64,000 nucleotides of DNA from Ferdinandcohnia sp047238305 (GCF_047238305.1 NZ_JBDFMO010000001.1:1984001-2048000); one strand, 5' to 3'. Shown: positions 8,823 through 17,900, numbered from the stretch's first letter. The notes: generated by a model not told the origin, from the letters alone. Program-made: numbers and translations.

Positions 8823-9347
8823 ATGTTCCCAAAACTAGAAACCGAAAGACTCAGATTAAAAGAAATTGTACATAGTGATGCTCAAGGGATTTTTGACTGT
8901 TTTTCAAACCAAGAGGTAACACGCTATTACGGACAGGACCCAATAACCGATTTAAAACAAGCAGAGCAGTTCGTTGAATTCTTTGCAAACAGTTATAAAG
9001 AAAAGCGTGGAATTAGATGGGGGATTGAATTAAAGGAAAGAGATGGGCTCATCGGGACAATTGGGTTTAATGCCTGGTCCCCTAAACATAAGCGCGCAGA
9101 GATAGGCTATGAACTTCATCCCCAATACTGGCGAAAGGGATATGTATCTGAGGCTGCTTCAAAGGTGATAAGATATGGGTTTAATGAACTTGATTTAAAA
9201 CGTATTGGGGCAGTTGTGTTTCTTGAGAATAAAGCCTCCAATGATTTATTAGCAAAACTCGGTTTTGAAAAAGAGGGTGTCTTAAGAAATTATATGTACC
9301 AAAACGGCGTTCCGCATGATACGAATGTTTACTCGCTGTTAAAATAA
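8823..9347 (+). CDS. GNAT acetyltransferase (RimJ/RimL-like)
   Basis: 174-aa GNAT N-acetyltransferase. It opens with FPKLETERLRLKEI, as in RimJ/RimL ribosomal-protein acetyltransferases. The acetyl-CoA motif A region is EIGYELHPQYWRKGYVSEA, followed by NKASNDLLAKLGFEKEG. The substrate is unknown. An alternative TTG at 8805 exists, but AAGGAG at 8809-8814 selects the ATG at 8823. Monocistronic, with a weak hairpin downstream. Confidence 0.85.
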   Translation: MFPKLETERLRLKEIVHSDAQGIFDCFSNQEVTRYYGQDPITDLKQAEQFVEFFANSYKEKRGIRWGIELKERDGLIGTIGFNAWSPKHKRAEIGYELHPQYWRKGYVSEAASKVIRYGFNELDLKRIGAVVFLENKASNDLLAKLGFEKEGVLRNYMYQNGVPHDTNVYSLLK

Positions 9348-9355
9348 AGTAGCTC

Positions 9356-9386
9356 AAAGACATTCCATGGTGGAGTGTCTTTATAT
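9356..9386 (+). terminator. Probable terminator after the GNAT gene
   Basis: AAAGACATTCCA / TGGAGTGTCTTT stem with one G-T pair. The following T-run is weak. Confidence 0.5.
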
Positions 9387-9465
9387 CGTTTATCAAGGAT
9401 ATGTTCCTAACTACCTCACCCCAAACCATTTCTAACATTCTTCACCAATTTTAAACAGAAAAGTT

Positions 9466-9493
9466 TTGGCGTTACACAGAAAAATGCTAAAAT
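9466..9493 (+). promoter_or_regulatory. Candidate sigma-A promoter of hprK
   Basis: TTGGCG (9466-9471), 16-nt spacer, TAAAAT (9488-9493). The leader before the hprK start is about 120 bases and shows no clear structure. Confidence 0.45.
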
Positions 9494-9618
9494 GGAGAAT
9501 GAGTTTAACTTTGGTAGTAATTAAGCCCTAATCAAAAGAAATATATGGGCCTTTTAAAAAGTGCACAACATCAAATCAAACATAAATCTACATGAATCAC
9601 AATCGAGGAGGTACGGAT

Positions 9619-10554
9619 GTGCCAAAAGTTAGCACAAAGGATTTAATTGAGAAGTTTAAGTTAGAGTTGGTAAGTGGGGAAGAGGGTATCAATCGTCCAA
9701 TCACTACAAGTGATATATCAAGACCAGGGATTGAACTTGCTGGATTTTTTGATTATTATCCAGCAGAGAGGATTCAGCTCTTAGGAAAAACAGAACTCAC
9801 TTTTTTTGATAAATTATCACATGACGAAAAAATGTACCGAATGGAGAAGCTTTGTACAGATATAACTCCTGCAATCATTATCTCGCGTGATATGGAAGTG
9901 CCTCCAGAGTTAATTGAGGCTTCGGAGCGTGAATCTGTTCCGGTCATTAAGTCTCCTATAAAAACGACAAGACTATCGAGTAGAATTACGAACTTCTTAG
10001 AAAGCAAGCTTGCACCAACAACTGCAGTACATGGTGTTCTTGTGGACATATACGGGGTTGGCGTTCTCATCATCGGTAAAAGTGGTGTTGGTAAAAGTGA
10101 AACGGCGTTGGAACTCGTGAAACGAGGGCACCGTCTTGTTGCGGATGACTGTGTAGAAATTCGTCAGGAAGATGATGACACACTTATTGGGAGTGCACCG
10201 GAATTGATAGAACATCTCCTTGAAATCCGTGGTCTAGGGATAATCAACGTGATGACCCTATTTGGTGCAGGAGCCATCCGTAACTTCAAACGAATTACGT
10301 TAGTCGTCAATCTTGAGCTCTGGGATCAAACGAAACAATATGATCGACTGGGGCTTGAAGAAGAAAAAATGAAAATCATTGATACTGAATTAACAAAATA
10401 CACCATCCCGGTTCGACCAGGGCGAAACCTAGCTGTTATTATCGAGGTGGCAGCAATGAATTACCGTCTAAAACGAATGGGCTTAAACGCAGCAGAGGAT
10501 TTTACAAATCGTCTCTCAAGCGCGATAGAATATGGGGAACATGACGACATCTAA
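9619..10554 (+). CDS. hprK: HPr kinase/phosphorylase
   Basis: HprK phosphorylates and dephosphorylates Ser46 of HPr and Crh, controlling CcpA-dependent catabolite repression. 311 aa from GTG 9619 (GAGGAGG at 9605-9611); an upstream in-frame ATG at 9592 would put the ribosome site inside the gene. Walker A GKSGVGKS is at residues 153-160, and the family signature LEIRGLGIINVMTLFGAGAI follows. First gene of hprK-lgt-yvoD-ppaX-yvoF. Its substrate Crh is encoded later in this window. Confidence 0.97.
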   Translation: MPKVSTKDLIEKFKLELVSGEEGINRPITTSDISRPGIELAGFFDYYPAERIQLLGKTELTFFDKLSHDEKMYRMEKLCTDITPAIIISRDMEVPPELIEASERESVPVIKSPIKTTRLSSRITNFLESKLAPTTAVHGVLVDIYGVGVLIIGKSGVGKSETALELVKRGHRLVADDCVEIRQEDDDTLIGSAPELIEHLLEIRGLGIINVMTLFGAGAIRNFKRITLVVNLELWDQTKQYDRLGLEEEKMKIIDTELTKYTIPVRPGRNLAVIIEVAAMNYRLKRMGLNAAEDFTNRLSSAIEYGEHDDI

Positions 10555-10649
10555 TAATAACTTTATTCAGCAGAAGGCCTTACTTTTATGAGCGGGGATT
10601 AATGCAATTTGTTTACCCAATAAAGTATGAGGTCAAACCTTGGCTGAAG

Positions 10650-10745
10650 AAAGTTATTGCCTCCGGCGGATGCCTCAGATTTTCAGCGGAAACTTTTCGA
10701 GCAAGCTCGAAAAAATCTGGGCGCAAATACGCCAAGGCGCATTTG
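10650..10745. repeat. Intergenic hairpin element between hprK and lgt
   Basis: A block with a local GC peak and a nested inverted repeat. The inner stem is TTTTCGAGC / GCTCGAAAA (10694-10702 and 10705-10713), and the outer stem is CAGATTTT / AAAATCTG. It is preceded by CCTCCGGCGGATG and followed by GCGCAAATACGCC. It keeps lgt's upstream frame open by chance. It looks like an inserted dispersed repeat, but no second copy is in the window. The inner hairpin with flanking A/T tracts could attenuate lgt transcription. Confidence 0.45.
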
Positions 10746-10772
10746 ATTAAAGGAAATAAGGGAGTGGAGAAA

Positions 10773-11588
10773 GTGGATCGAAATATACAACCATTAGACC
10801 CAACATTTTTAGAACTGGGCGCACTACGGATTCAATGGTATGGACTTATTATCGGGCTAGGGACCATGCTTGCCCTTTATCTGGCCATTAAGGAATCAGA
10901 ACGCAGAGGCATGCATAAGGATACATTTATGGATCTTATGCTGTTTGCAGTTCCAATTGCCATTATCTGTGCAAGGATTTATTATGTCATTTTTAAATGG
11001 GACTATTATTCACAAAATCCTTCTAAAATTATTGCGATTTGGGAAGGTGGCATTGCGATTCACGGTGCCTTGATCGGTTCTGTTGTGACAGCAATTGTGT
11101 TCGCAAGAGTAAAAGGCATTTCTTTCTGGAAACTTGCCGACATTGCGGCACCAAGTATTATTTTGGGTCAAGCTATTGGTCGTTGGGGAAACTTTATGAA
11201 CCAAGAAGCACATGGTGGTCTAATTGCGGAAGAAAACATCCAAACCTTCTATAATGTATTGCCAGACTTTATTATGGACCAAATGTATATAAAAGGTGTG
11301 TACTATCATCCAACCTTCTTATACGAGTCCATTTGGAGTATAGTAGGTTTTGTGATATTGCTAATGCTTCGAAAGGTCAATTTAAGACGCGGAGAAATGT
11401 TCCTCACCTATGTGATTTGGTATTCAATTGGTCGTTACTTCGTTGAAGGGTTGCGTACAGACAGCTTAATGCTTGGTGATATTCGAGTAGCTCAGTTAGT
11501 TTCAGTTGTATCGATTATAGGAGCCCTAATTGTACTTGTTTATCGTAGAAAAAAAGGCTATTCAAACGAACGTTATTTACAGAACTAA
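10773..11588 (+). CDS. lgt: Prolipoprotein diacylglyceryl transferase
   Basis: Lgt transfers diacylglycerol from phosphatidylglycerol to the lipobox Cys of prolipoproteins in the membrane. 271 aa from GTG 10773 (MDRNIQPLDPTFLELGALRIQWYG), preceded by AAGGGAG. The frame runs open to 10602, but that extension crosses the hairpin element and is not Lgt-like. It has multiple membrane helices, GGIAIHGALIGS, and the Lgt signature GRWGNFMNQEAHGG. It would process the two PotD lipoproteins of this window among others. Confidence 0.96.
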   Translation: MDRNIQPLDPTFLELGALRIQWYGLIIGLGTMLALYLAIKESERRGMHKDTFMDLMLFAVPIAIICARIYYVIFKWDYYSQNPSKIIAIWEGGIAIHGALIGSVVTAIVFARVKGISFWKLADIAAPSIILGQAIGRWGNFMNQEAHGGLIAEENIQTFYNVLPDFIMDQMYIKGVYYHPTFLYESIWSIVGFVILLMLRKVNLRRGEMFLTYVIWYSIGRYFVEGLRTDSLMLGDIRVAQLVSVVSIIGALIVLVYRRKKGYSNERYLQN

Positions 11589-11609
11589 TTTATAAGGGAG
11601 AGGGAAAAC

Positions 11610-12554
11610 TTGCTAGACATGATCAAGAGAGGCATCTTAGTAGGATTAAAAACTACTTGGACATTGGGGAAAGTAATTTTTCCTGTTACCCTTCTCGTTA
11701 CCTTGCTTCAGCACACACCCGTGCTAGATTGGGTGATTACGTGGATTGCGCCTATTATGGGCTGGTTTGGACTATCAGGTGATGCGGCAATTCCGCTTGT
11801 ATTAGGAAACTTTTTGAACCTCTATGCAGGAATTGGTGCGATTTTAACACTTGATTTGACTGTAAAAGAAGTATTTATTTTAGCGGTCATGCTATCATTC
11901 TCACATAATATGATTATTGAGTCTACCGTGGCAGCAAAAGTAGGAATGAAGATTTGGATCATTGTACTCGTGCGACTTGGACTTGCGTTTATCTCTGCCT
12001 TTGTTATCAATCTAGTTTGGAATGGCGGTAGTGAACTAGCAAAGTATGGACTTGTATCAGGTACAGAAGAACAAATTTCAGGCTGGGGCAGTATCCTATT
12101 AAATGGAATCGAAAAAGCATCATTTGGGATTCTGCAATTAGCCATCATTGTTATTCCACTTATGGTTGTGATTCAAATATTAAAAGAATTAAAATGGTTA
12201 GATGTGTTCTCCAGATGGATGAAACCTGTCACAAAAGCACTGGGGATGAAGGAAAATACATCAACAACCTTGGCATCAGGTATTTTGTTCGGCTTGGCTT
12301 TCGGAGCGGGTGTAATGATTCAGGCGGTAAAAGAGGATAATGTAGATAAGAAGGATTTAACATTAGCGTTTATTTTCCTAGTGTCCTGCCACGCAGTCGT
12401 TGAGGATACGCTTATCTTTGTCCCACTTGGGATTCCGGTTTTACCGTTATTGTTAATCCGTCTCATCACAGCAACGATATTAACAATGGTCGTCGCTTTT
12501 ATCTGGAAACGTGCCGAGCAAAATAATAGAAAGGAAATTATTTATGGCAATTAA
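11610..12554 (+). CDS. yvoD: Nucleoside-recognition (Gate) domain membrane protein YvoD
   Basis: 314-aa polytopic membrane protein with two Gate/nucleoside-recognition type repeats. Conserved blocks are TTWTLGKVIFPVTLL, FGLSGDAAIPLVLGN, and LAFGAGVMIQAV...LVSCHAVVEDTL. Substrate and role are unknown. TTG start at 11610 with GGGAGAGG (an ATG lies at 11619). The 3' end overlaps the ppaX start by 11 bases, so they are co-transcribed. Confidence 0.8.
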   Translation: MLDMIKRGILVGLKTTWTLGKVIFPVTLLVTLLQHTPVLDWVITWIAPIMGWFGLSGDAAIPLVLGNFLNLYAGIGAILTLDLTVKEVFILAVMLSFSHNMIIESTVAAKVGMKIWIIVLVRLGLAFISAFVINLVWNGGSELAKYGLVSGTEEQISGWGSILLNGIEKASFGILQLAIIVIPLMVVIQILKELKWLDVFSRWMKPVTKALGMKENTSTTLASGILFGLAFGAGVMIQAVKEDNVDKKDLTLAFIFLVSCHAVVEDTLIFVPLGIPVLPLLLIRLITATILTMVVAFIWKRAEQNNRKEIIYGN

Positions 12555-13185
12555 AACACTTTTATTTGATTTAGATGGAACATTAATTGATACAAACGAA
12601 CTGATTTTACAATCTTTTTTACACACTTTTGAAACATACTTTCCGGACCGTCAATTTACCCGGGAGGAGATCCTGCCGTTCAATGGTCCAACCTTGCATG
12701 AATCTTTTTCTTCAGTAGATCCGGACCGCGCAGAAGAAATGATTGCGGAATATCGCAAATTCAACCATGAAAAGCATGATGAACTTGTAACTGAGTTTCC
12801 TGGTGTATTCGACACCATCAAAACCTTGAAGGAACAAGGTTATAAAATTGGTGTCGTGACAACAAAAATAAGAAATACAGTTAACATGGGATTAAAACTA
12901 ACAAAGCTTGATCAATTCTTTGATGTTGTGGTGACATTGGATGATGTTAAAAATCCAAAACCAGACCCAGAACCGGTACTGCTGGCTTTAAACCTGTTGG
13001 GTTCAACACCTGAAGAAGCAATCATGATTGGTGACAATTATCAGGACATTGTAGCTGGTCAAAACGCAGGCACAAAGACTGCTGGAGTCGCCTGGTCTCA
13101 TAAAGGAAAAGACTTCCTATTAGAATACAAACCTGATTTTATGCTAGAGAAAATGAGTGACTTACTGGATATTGTTAAAGGATGA
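12544..13185 (+). CDS. ppaX: Pyrophosphatase PpaX
   Basis: HAD-superfamily pyrophosphatase that removes the PPi made by HprK phosphorylase activity. 213 aa from the ATG at 12544 with AAAGGAA upstream. Motif I is FDLDGTLIDTN, motif II GVVTTK, motif III NPKPDPEP, and motif IV MIGDNYQDI. The start lies inside the yvoD end. Its position in the hprK operon supports the assignment over a generic phosphoglycolate phosphatase. Confidence 0.93.
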   Translation: MAIKTLLFDLDGTLIDTNELILQSFLHTFETYFPDRQFTREEILPFNGPTLHESFSSVDPDRAEEMIAEYRKFNHEKHDELVTEFPGVFDTIKTLKEQGYKIGVVTTKIRNTVNMGLKLTKLDQFFDVVVTLDDVKNPKPDPEPVLLALNLLGSTPEEAIMIGDNYQDIVAGQNAGTKTAGVAWSHKGKDFLLEYKPDFMLEKMSDLLDIVKG

Positions 13186-13192
13186 AAAAATA

Positions 13193-13720
13193 GTGAAACG
13201 ACGAACCACGCGTTATTATGTTTCAGGTCCCAATTCGCTTTGGCAAATCTATAAAACCGTTTCTTTTTGGAAGGTAGTCAAAAACTTTATTATCATACAG
13301 ATAGCACGATACACACCGTTTTTAGGTGTGAAAAATTGGCTATATCGCACCTTTTTAAAAATGAAGATTGGCGAAAAAACAGCATTTGCACTCATGGTAG
13401 TGCCAGATATTATGTTCCCGGAAAAAATCAGTGTCGGAAGCAATACGGTCATTGGTTTTAATACAACGATCTTAGCCCACGAATACTTGATTAAAGAATA
13501 CAGACTGGGCGATGTTAAAATAGGCAGCGAGGTTATGATTGGTGCCAACTCTACAATCTTACCAGGCGTCGAAATTGGAGACGGGGCAATAGTGTCGGCT
13601 GGCACTTTAGTCCACAAGGACGTTCCTGCCGGAAGCTTTGTCGGGGGAAATCCGATGCAGGTGATTTATACAAAAGAACAACGGGAACAGCGCGAGAAAA
13701 AGGAATCTGACCATTTATAA
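13193..13720 (+). CDS. yvoF: Left-handed beta-helix acyltransferase YvoF
   Basis: 175-aa hexapeptide-repeat acyltransferase. It has repeats in the C-terminal half (VGSNTVIGFNTTILAHEY, IGSEVMIGANSTILPGVEIGDGAIVSAGTLVHKDV) and an N-terminal cap with YYVSGPNSLWQIYKTV. The acyl acceptor is unknown. GTG 13193 is chosen because AAGGATG lies 8 bases upstream and the protein then opens as KRRTTRYYVSGPNSLW. Last gene of the operon; its 3' end doubles as the 5' arm of the terminator. Confidence 0.85.
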   Translation: MKRRTTRYYVSGPNSLWQIYKTVSFWKVVKNFIIIQIARYTPFLGVKNWLYRTFLKMKIGEKTAFALMVVPDIMFPEKISVGSNTVIGFNTTILAHEYLIKEYRLGDVKIGSEVMIGANSTILPGVEIGDGAIVSAGTLVHKDVPAGSFVGGNPMQVIYTKEQREQREKKESDHL

Positions 13721-13738
13721 TGGTTTGGTTCCTTTTTT
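13697..13738 (+). terminator. Terminator of the hprK-yvoF operon
   Basis: AAAAAGGAA...ACCAT / ATGGT...TTCCTTTTTT. The 5' arm lies in the last codons of yvoF. Confidence 0.75.
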
Positions 13739-13739
13739 G

Positions 13740-13983
13740 TTGCTCTCATCATAGACTCTCATTCCTCACTCCCCAATCCTCTCCAATTCTTTTTCCAACA
13801 TCTGTCTCCTTTCTTCCTCTCTTGCTTACAAGTCCCAACTCCACTTTTCAACAGTATTCACACAATCCGCAATCGATTTCAAAAGTTATCAACAATACCC
13901 ACGGTATCCACAAAAATATTTTATCCACAATCCACAATATACTTCCCAACCAAATCCGAACCAACTAAATTCTGACTTTTTCG
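13740..13983. other. AT-rich intergenic stretch with ATCCACA motifs
   Basis: No supported gene. The second half is dense in TCCACA-type words, including one exact DnaA-box consensus TTATCCACA at 13921-13929, next to TATCCACA and ATCCACA. An open frame from 13720 is low-complexity and has no ribosome site. Confidence 0.4.
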
Positions 13984-14012
13984 TTGACGTTTGGTAGGGA
14001 TAGGTGTAATAT
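13984..14012 (+). promoter_or_regulatory. Sigma-A promoter of the his operon
   Basis: TTGACG (13984-13989), 17-nt spacer, TAATAT (14007-14012). The start codon of hisZ is about 100 bases downstream. I see no T-box (no GGTGG-ACC antiterminator signature) in the leader. Confidence 0.75.
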
Positions 14013-14111
14013 ATACTTTATCTTGGTAGTATATTAGCGAACTAAAGCAAAATAATGTAGAGAAAAATATGGAAGCATAAATAAATACAAACTTTGGTGG
14101 TGACGAAAATC

Positions 14112-15284
14112 GTGTTTATGTTTGAAAAACCGTTAGGGATGAGAGATACATTGCCAGCTTTATATGAAGCGAAAAAGAAAATTCGCAATGCCATGTCGTC
14201 TCAAATTGAAAGCTGGGGCTATCAATTTATTGAAACTCCAACACTTGAATATTATGAAACAATCGGTGAGGCATCAGCGATCCTCGACCGTCAACTTTTT
14301 AAATTATTGGATTCACAGGGACATACGCTCGTCCTTCGACCTGATATGACAGCGCCAATTGCCAGAGTTGCAGCGTCCCGATTATATAAAGGTGAATACC
14401 CATTACGTATCGCATACTCGGCGAATGTGTTCCGCGCCCAACAGCATGAAGGTGGGAGACCTGCCGAATTCGAACAAATCGGGGTTGAGTATATTGGTGA
14501 TACGACAACCAGTGCCGATGCAGAGGTTATATCCCTTATGATTGCAGCACTTAAGCAAGCGGGACTTACCAATTTTACCGTACCAATTGGTCATATTGGC
14601 TATGTTAAATCATTGTTTATGGAGATTGTTGGAAACGAAGCAAGAGCTGATGTTCTTCAACGTTATTTATATGAAAAAAATTATGTTGGTTACAGAGAAC
14701 ATGTGAAAAACTTGCCACTTTCTTCTATTGATAAACAACGTTTGCTAACCCTTTTACAATTAAGAGGTAATGATTCGAAAATTACTAAAGCAAAAGAACT
14801 AGTCGAATGTGAAGAAGGAAAAAAGGCAGCCGAAGAACTTGAAATGCTGTGGAAAAAGTTAGAGGCATTCGGTGTGACAGAGCATATTAAAATTGACTTT
14901 AATCTAGTCAGTCATATGAGCTACTATACAGGAATCCTTTTCGAAATTTACGCGGAGAATGTTGGCTTTTTAGTTGGAAACGGTGGTCGCTATGATCATT
15001 TATTTGAAAAATTTGATCGTCCTGCACCGGCGACAGGCTTTGGAATTCGAATTGACCGACTTCTGGAAGCACTTGATCTACCACAGGATGAGCCAGAAAT
15101 TCATTGTGTAATATTTAGTGCAGAACAACGAGACGAAGCAATTCGCTTTGCAATGAATAAAAGAGAACAGGGTGAGCGCGTCATCCTTCAAGATATCGCT
15201 GGAATCAAGGATGTGGATGCGTGCACGAGTGCATTCACGAAAAACACCTTTTTCTTAGGAAAGACAAGGAAGGAGGAAGAGTAA
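14112..15284 (+). CDS. hisZ: ATP phosphoribosyltransferase regulatory subunit
   Basis: HisZ, a catalytically inactive histidyl-tRNA synthetase paralogue that complexes with short-form HisG and confers histidine feedback inhibition. 390 aa from GTG 14112 (MFMFEKPLGMRDTLP), with GGTGGTG upstream. Conserved blocks are LRPDMTAPIAR, RIAYSANVFRAQQ, GRPAEFEQIGVEYIG and GNGGRYDHLFEKF. First gene of hisZGDBHAFIE. hisG starts directly after the stop codon. Confidence 0.96.
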   Translation: MFMFEKPLGMRDTLPALYEAKKKIRNAMSSQIESWGYQFIETPTLEYYETIGEASAILDRQLFKLLDSQGHTLVLRPDMTAPIARVAASRLYKGEYPLRIAYSANVFRAQQHEGGRPAEFEQIGVEYIGDTTTSADAEVISLMIAALKQAGLTNFTVPIGHIGYVKSLFMEIVGNEARADVLQRYLYEKNYVGYREHVKNLPLSSIDKQRLLTLLQLRGNDSKITKAKELVECEEGKKAAEELEMLWKKLEAFGVTEHIKIDFNLVSHMSYYTGILFEIYAENVGFLVGNGGRYDHLFEKFDRPAPATGFGIRIDRLLEALDLPQDEPEIHCVIFSAEQRDEAIRFAMNKREQGERVILQDIAGIKDVDACTSAFTKNTFFLGKTRKEEE

Positions 15285-15911
15285 ATGAATGACAAATTAA
15301 CAATTGCGATGCCGAAGGGACGAATTTTTGAAGAGGCGGCACAGCTTTTAAAAAATGCAGGTTACAAGCTTCCTCCTGAATTTGAGGATTCTAGAAAATT
15401 AATTATCGACGTGCCAGACGAGCCATTTCGATTCATGCTTGCCAAGCCAATGGATGTTACCACTTATGTGGAGCATGGTGTGGCAGATCTTGGAATTGCC
15501 GGGAAGGACGTTATGCTTGAGGAAGAGCGCGACGTATATGAAGTGCTAGATTTGCAAATTAGTAAATGCTATCTCGCGGTTGCAGGGCTACCTGATGTGA
15601 AAGTGAAAGGTGTTGCACCTAAAATTGCTACTAAATATCCTAACGTCGCCTCTAGTTATTTTCGAGAAAATGGGGAACAGGTGGAAATCATTAAATTGAA
15701 CGGTTCCATTGAACTTGCTCCTCTAATCGGATTGGCGGACAGAATTGTGGATATTGTATCGACAGGACGCACTTTAAAAGAAAACGGATTAGTTGAGCTT
15801 GAACATATTGCAGATATCACTTCACGCCTTATCGTAAATCCAGTGAGCTATCGCTTAAAGGATCAGCAAATCGACGAAATTGTGGAGAGATTATCTAAAG
15901 TCGTATCTTAA
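15285..15911 (+). CDS. hisG: ATP phosphoribosyltransferase, short form
   Basis: First enzyme of histidine synthesis (PRPP + ATP -> phosphoribosyl-ATP). 208 aa, the short HisG form that lacks the C-terminal regulatory domain and needs HisZ. It opens LTIAMPKGRIFEEA and has the phosphate-binding segment DIVSTGRTLKENGL. ATG at 15285 with AAGGAGGA overlapping the end of hisZ. Confidence 0.98.
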   Translation: MNDKLTIAMPKGRIFEEAAQLLKNAGYKLPPEFEDSRKLIIDVPDEPFRFMLAKPMDVTTYVEHGVADLGIAGKDVMLEEERDVYEVLDLQISKCYLAVAGLPDVKVKGVAPKIATKYPNVASSYFRENGEQVEIIKLNGSIELAPLIGLADRIVDIVSTGRTLKENGLVELEHIADITSRLIVNPVSYRLKDQQIDEIVERLSKVVS

Positions 15912-15934
15912 TAGTTAGAAAGGACCGACACATC

Positions 15935-17200
15935 ATGCGAATAGAACGTGTAACCAACACTGTTTCACTGAAGCGGACAATTGATAGTGGGACTGAGGAA
16001 CAGAGAAAAGCAGTTTTAGAAATACTTGCGGAAGTACAAAAAGAAGGGGACAACGCCCTTCGATACTATACTGAAAAGTTTGATGGTGTTTTACTTAATG
16101 AGTTTAAAGTCATAGATTCAGACATCGAAGACGCTTATCAAAAATTAGATGAGAATATGGTGCAAGTCATTAAAGAAGCAGCAGAAAATATTCGGGATTA
16201 CCATAGTCGACAGACAAGGCAATCTTGGATGACGATGAAGGATAATGGTACTATCCTTGGTCAAAAAATTACCCCACTTGATGCGGTAGGTGTGTATGTG
16301 CCTGGTGGGAAAGCGGCCTATCCATCATCCGTCTTAATGAATGTCATCCCAGCGCAGGTTGCTGGTGTCAAGCGAATCGTGATGGTTTCACCACCTGGGA
16401 AGGATGGTACAATCCCTGCAGGGGTACTTGTTGCAGCTGATATCCTGGGTGTCAAAGAAATCTATAAGGTCGGCGGTGCTCAGGCAGTTGGCGCCTTGGC
16501 ATTTGGTACTGAAACGATCAAGCCTGTTGATAAAATTGTCGGTCCTGGAAATATATTTGTCGCGTTAGCAAAGCGTGAGGTTTATGGAAATGTGGATATC
16601 GACATGATTGCAGGACCAAGCGAGATCGTCGTGTTAGCAGATGAAACAGCACTTCCAAACGAAGTTGCAGCTGACCTTTTATCACAAGCAGAGCATGATG
16701 AGCGGGCATCAAGTATCCTTGTAACGCCGTCAATGGAGCTTGCTGAATCTGTTGCTAAAGAAGTTGAAAAACAATTATCGCTCCTGCCTCGTGAGGAAAT
16801 TGCGAGAGCTTCTATTAATGATTTTGGTGCCATTTATGTCACAAACGATGTAGAGGAAGCCATCAAGGTAGTAAATGAGCTTGCACCGGAGCATCTAGAA
16901 ATCATGACAAAGGAACCTATGGAGAAGGTCGGAAAAATCAAGCACGCTGGTGCAATATTTATCGGTCGTTATAGCTCAGAGCCTGTTGGCGACTATTTCG
17001 CTGGTCCTAACCATGTTCTTCCAACAAACGGAACAGCACGTTTTTCAAGCCCATTAAGTGTGGATGATTTTACGAAAAAATCAAGCATCATTTCATATAG
17101 CAAACAAGCAATCATAGATAACGGTCCAAAGATTGCGGCTTTCGCAAGACTTGAAGGGTTGGAAGCACACGCAAGAGCAGTTGAGGAACGATTAAAATAA
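15935..17200 (+). CDS. hisD: Histidinol dehydrogenase
   Basis: Oxidises L-histidinol to L-histidine (NAD+, zinc). 421 aa. Family signatures are YVPGGKAAYPSSVLMN, KVGGAQAVGALAFGT, DMIAGPSEIVVLAD, LLSQAEHDERA and VGDYFAGPNHVLPT. ATG at 15935 preceded by GAAAGGA. A 112-base gap with a hairpin separates it from hisB. Confidence 0.98.
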   Translation: MRIERVTNTVSLKRTIDSGTEEQRKAVLEILAEVQKEGDNALRYYTEKFDGVLLNEFKVIDSDIEDAYQKLDENMVQVIKEAAENIRDYHSRQTRQSWMTMKDNGTILGQKITPLDAVGVYVPGGKAAYPSSVLMNVIPAQVAGVKRIVMVSPPGKDGTIPAGVLVAADILGVKEIYKVGGAQAVGALAFGTETIKPVDKIVGPGNIFVALAKREVYGNVDIDMIAGPSEIVVLADETALPNEVAADLLSQAEHDERASSILVTPSMELAESVAKEVEKQLSLLPREEIARASINDFGAIYVTNDVEEAIKVVNELAPEHLEIMTKEPMEKVGKIKHAGAIFIGRYSSEPVGDYFAGPNHVLPTNGTARFSSPLSVDDFTKKSSIISYSKQAIIDNGPKIAAFARLEGLEAHARAVEERLK

Positions 17201-17211
17201 TTCACAAAATT

Positions 17212-17245
17212 GAAGATTCACCTGTGGATTCTGTGGGTAATCTTC
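17212..17245 (+). other. Hairpin in the hisD-hisB gap
   Basis: GAAGATTCACC (17212-17222) pairs with GGGTAATCTTC (17235-17245), with one bulge. It has no T-run, so a terminator is unlikely; an mRNA processing or stability element is possible. A DnaA-box-like TGTGGATAA lies at 17290-17298. Confidence 0.4.
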
Positions 17246-17312
17246 CACCAAAACGAGTAATACCAAGCATTTATTAAGGATTATAAAATTGTGGATAACG
17301 GTAGGTGTAATC

Positions 17313-17900
17313 ATGACAAGACAAGCAAAAGTTGAACGTAAAACAAATGAAACGGATATTAAACTAGATTTTACAGTAGATGGAGAAGGAATTTCAAAGC
17401 TAGATACGGGAGTTCCATTTATGTCCCACATGCTTGACCTTTTTACAAAGCACGGACATTTTAACCTGACTGTAGATGCAAAAGGTGATACAGAAATTGA
17501 TGATCACCACACAACAGAGGACATTGGAATTTGTTTAGGACAGGCCTTACGCGAAGCGCTAGGAGATAAAAAAGGAATCAAGCGCTACGGAAATGCATTT
17601 GTTCCAATGGATGAAGCACTCGCACAGGTTGTCATCGACCTTGGAAACCGACCACACTTTGAGTTAAAAGCGGAATTTCCAAGCTCTCGTGTTGGTACAT
17701 TTGATACCGAACTCGTACATGAATTTTTATGGAAGCTTGCATTAGAAGCTAGAATCAATCTCCATGTCATTGTTCATTATGGTCACAACACACATCACAT
17801 GATCGAAGCGATTTTTAAAGCATTAGGTCGTGCATTAGATGAAGCAACTATAGTTGACCCACGCGTTAAGGGGGTCCCGTCAACGAAAGGGATGTTATAG
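17313..17900 (+). CDS. hisB: Imidazoleglycerol-phosphate dehydratase
   Basis: Dehydrates imidazoleglycerol phosphate to imidazoleacetol phosphate. 195 aa, monofunctional Gram-positive form. Manganese-binding His motifs: DHHTTEDIGICLGQAL and HYGHNTHHMIEAIFKALG. ATG at 17313 behind GGTAGGTG; the earlier in-frame TTG is not supported. hisH starts immediately after the stop. Confidence 0.98.
   Translation: MTRQAKVERKTNETDIKLDFTVDGEGISKLDTGVPFMSHMLDLFTKHGHFNLTVDAKGDTEIDDHHTTEDIGICLGQALREALGDKKGIKRYGNAFVPMDEALAQVVIDLGNRPHFELKAEFPSSRVGTFDTELVHEFLWKLALEARINLHVIVHYGHNTHHMIEAIFKALGRALDEATIVDPRVKGVPSTKGML

Noticed and set aside
10602..10772. 57-codon N-terminal extension of Lgt
   Set aside because: It crosses the hairpin element, has no Lgt similarity, and a good ribosome site sits before GTG 10773.
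13720..13968. 82-codon open frame after yvoF
   Set aside because: It starts at the yvoF stop, inside the terminator, has no ribosome site and encodes low-complexity Ser/Pro/Leu/Asn sequence.
14013..14111. T-box riboswitch in front of the his operon
   Set aside because: The leader is about 100 bases and lacks the conserved T-box antiterminator sequence and a terminator hairpin.
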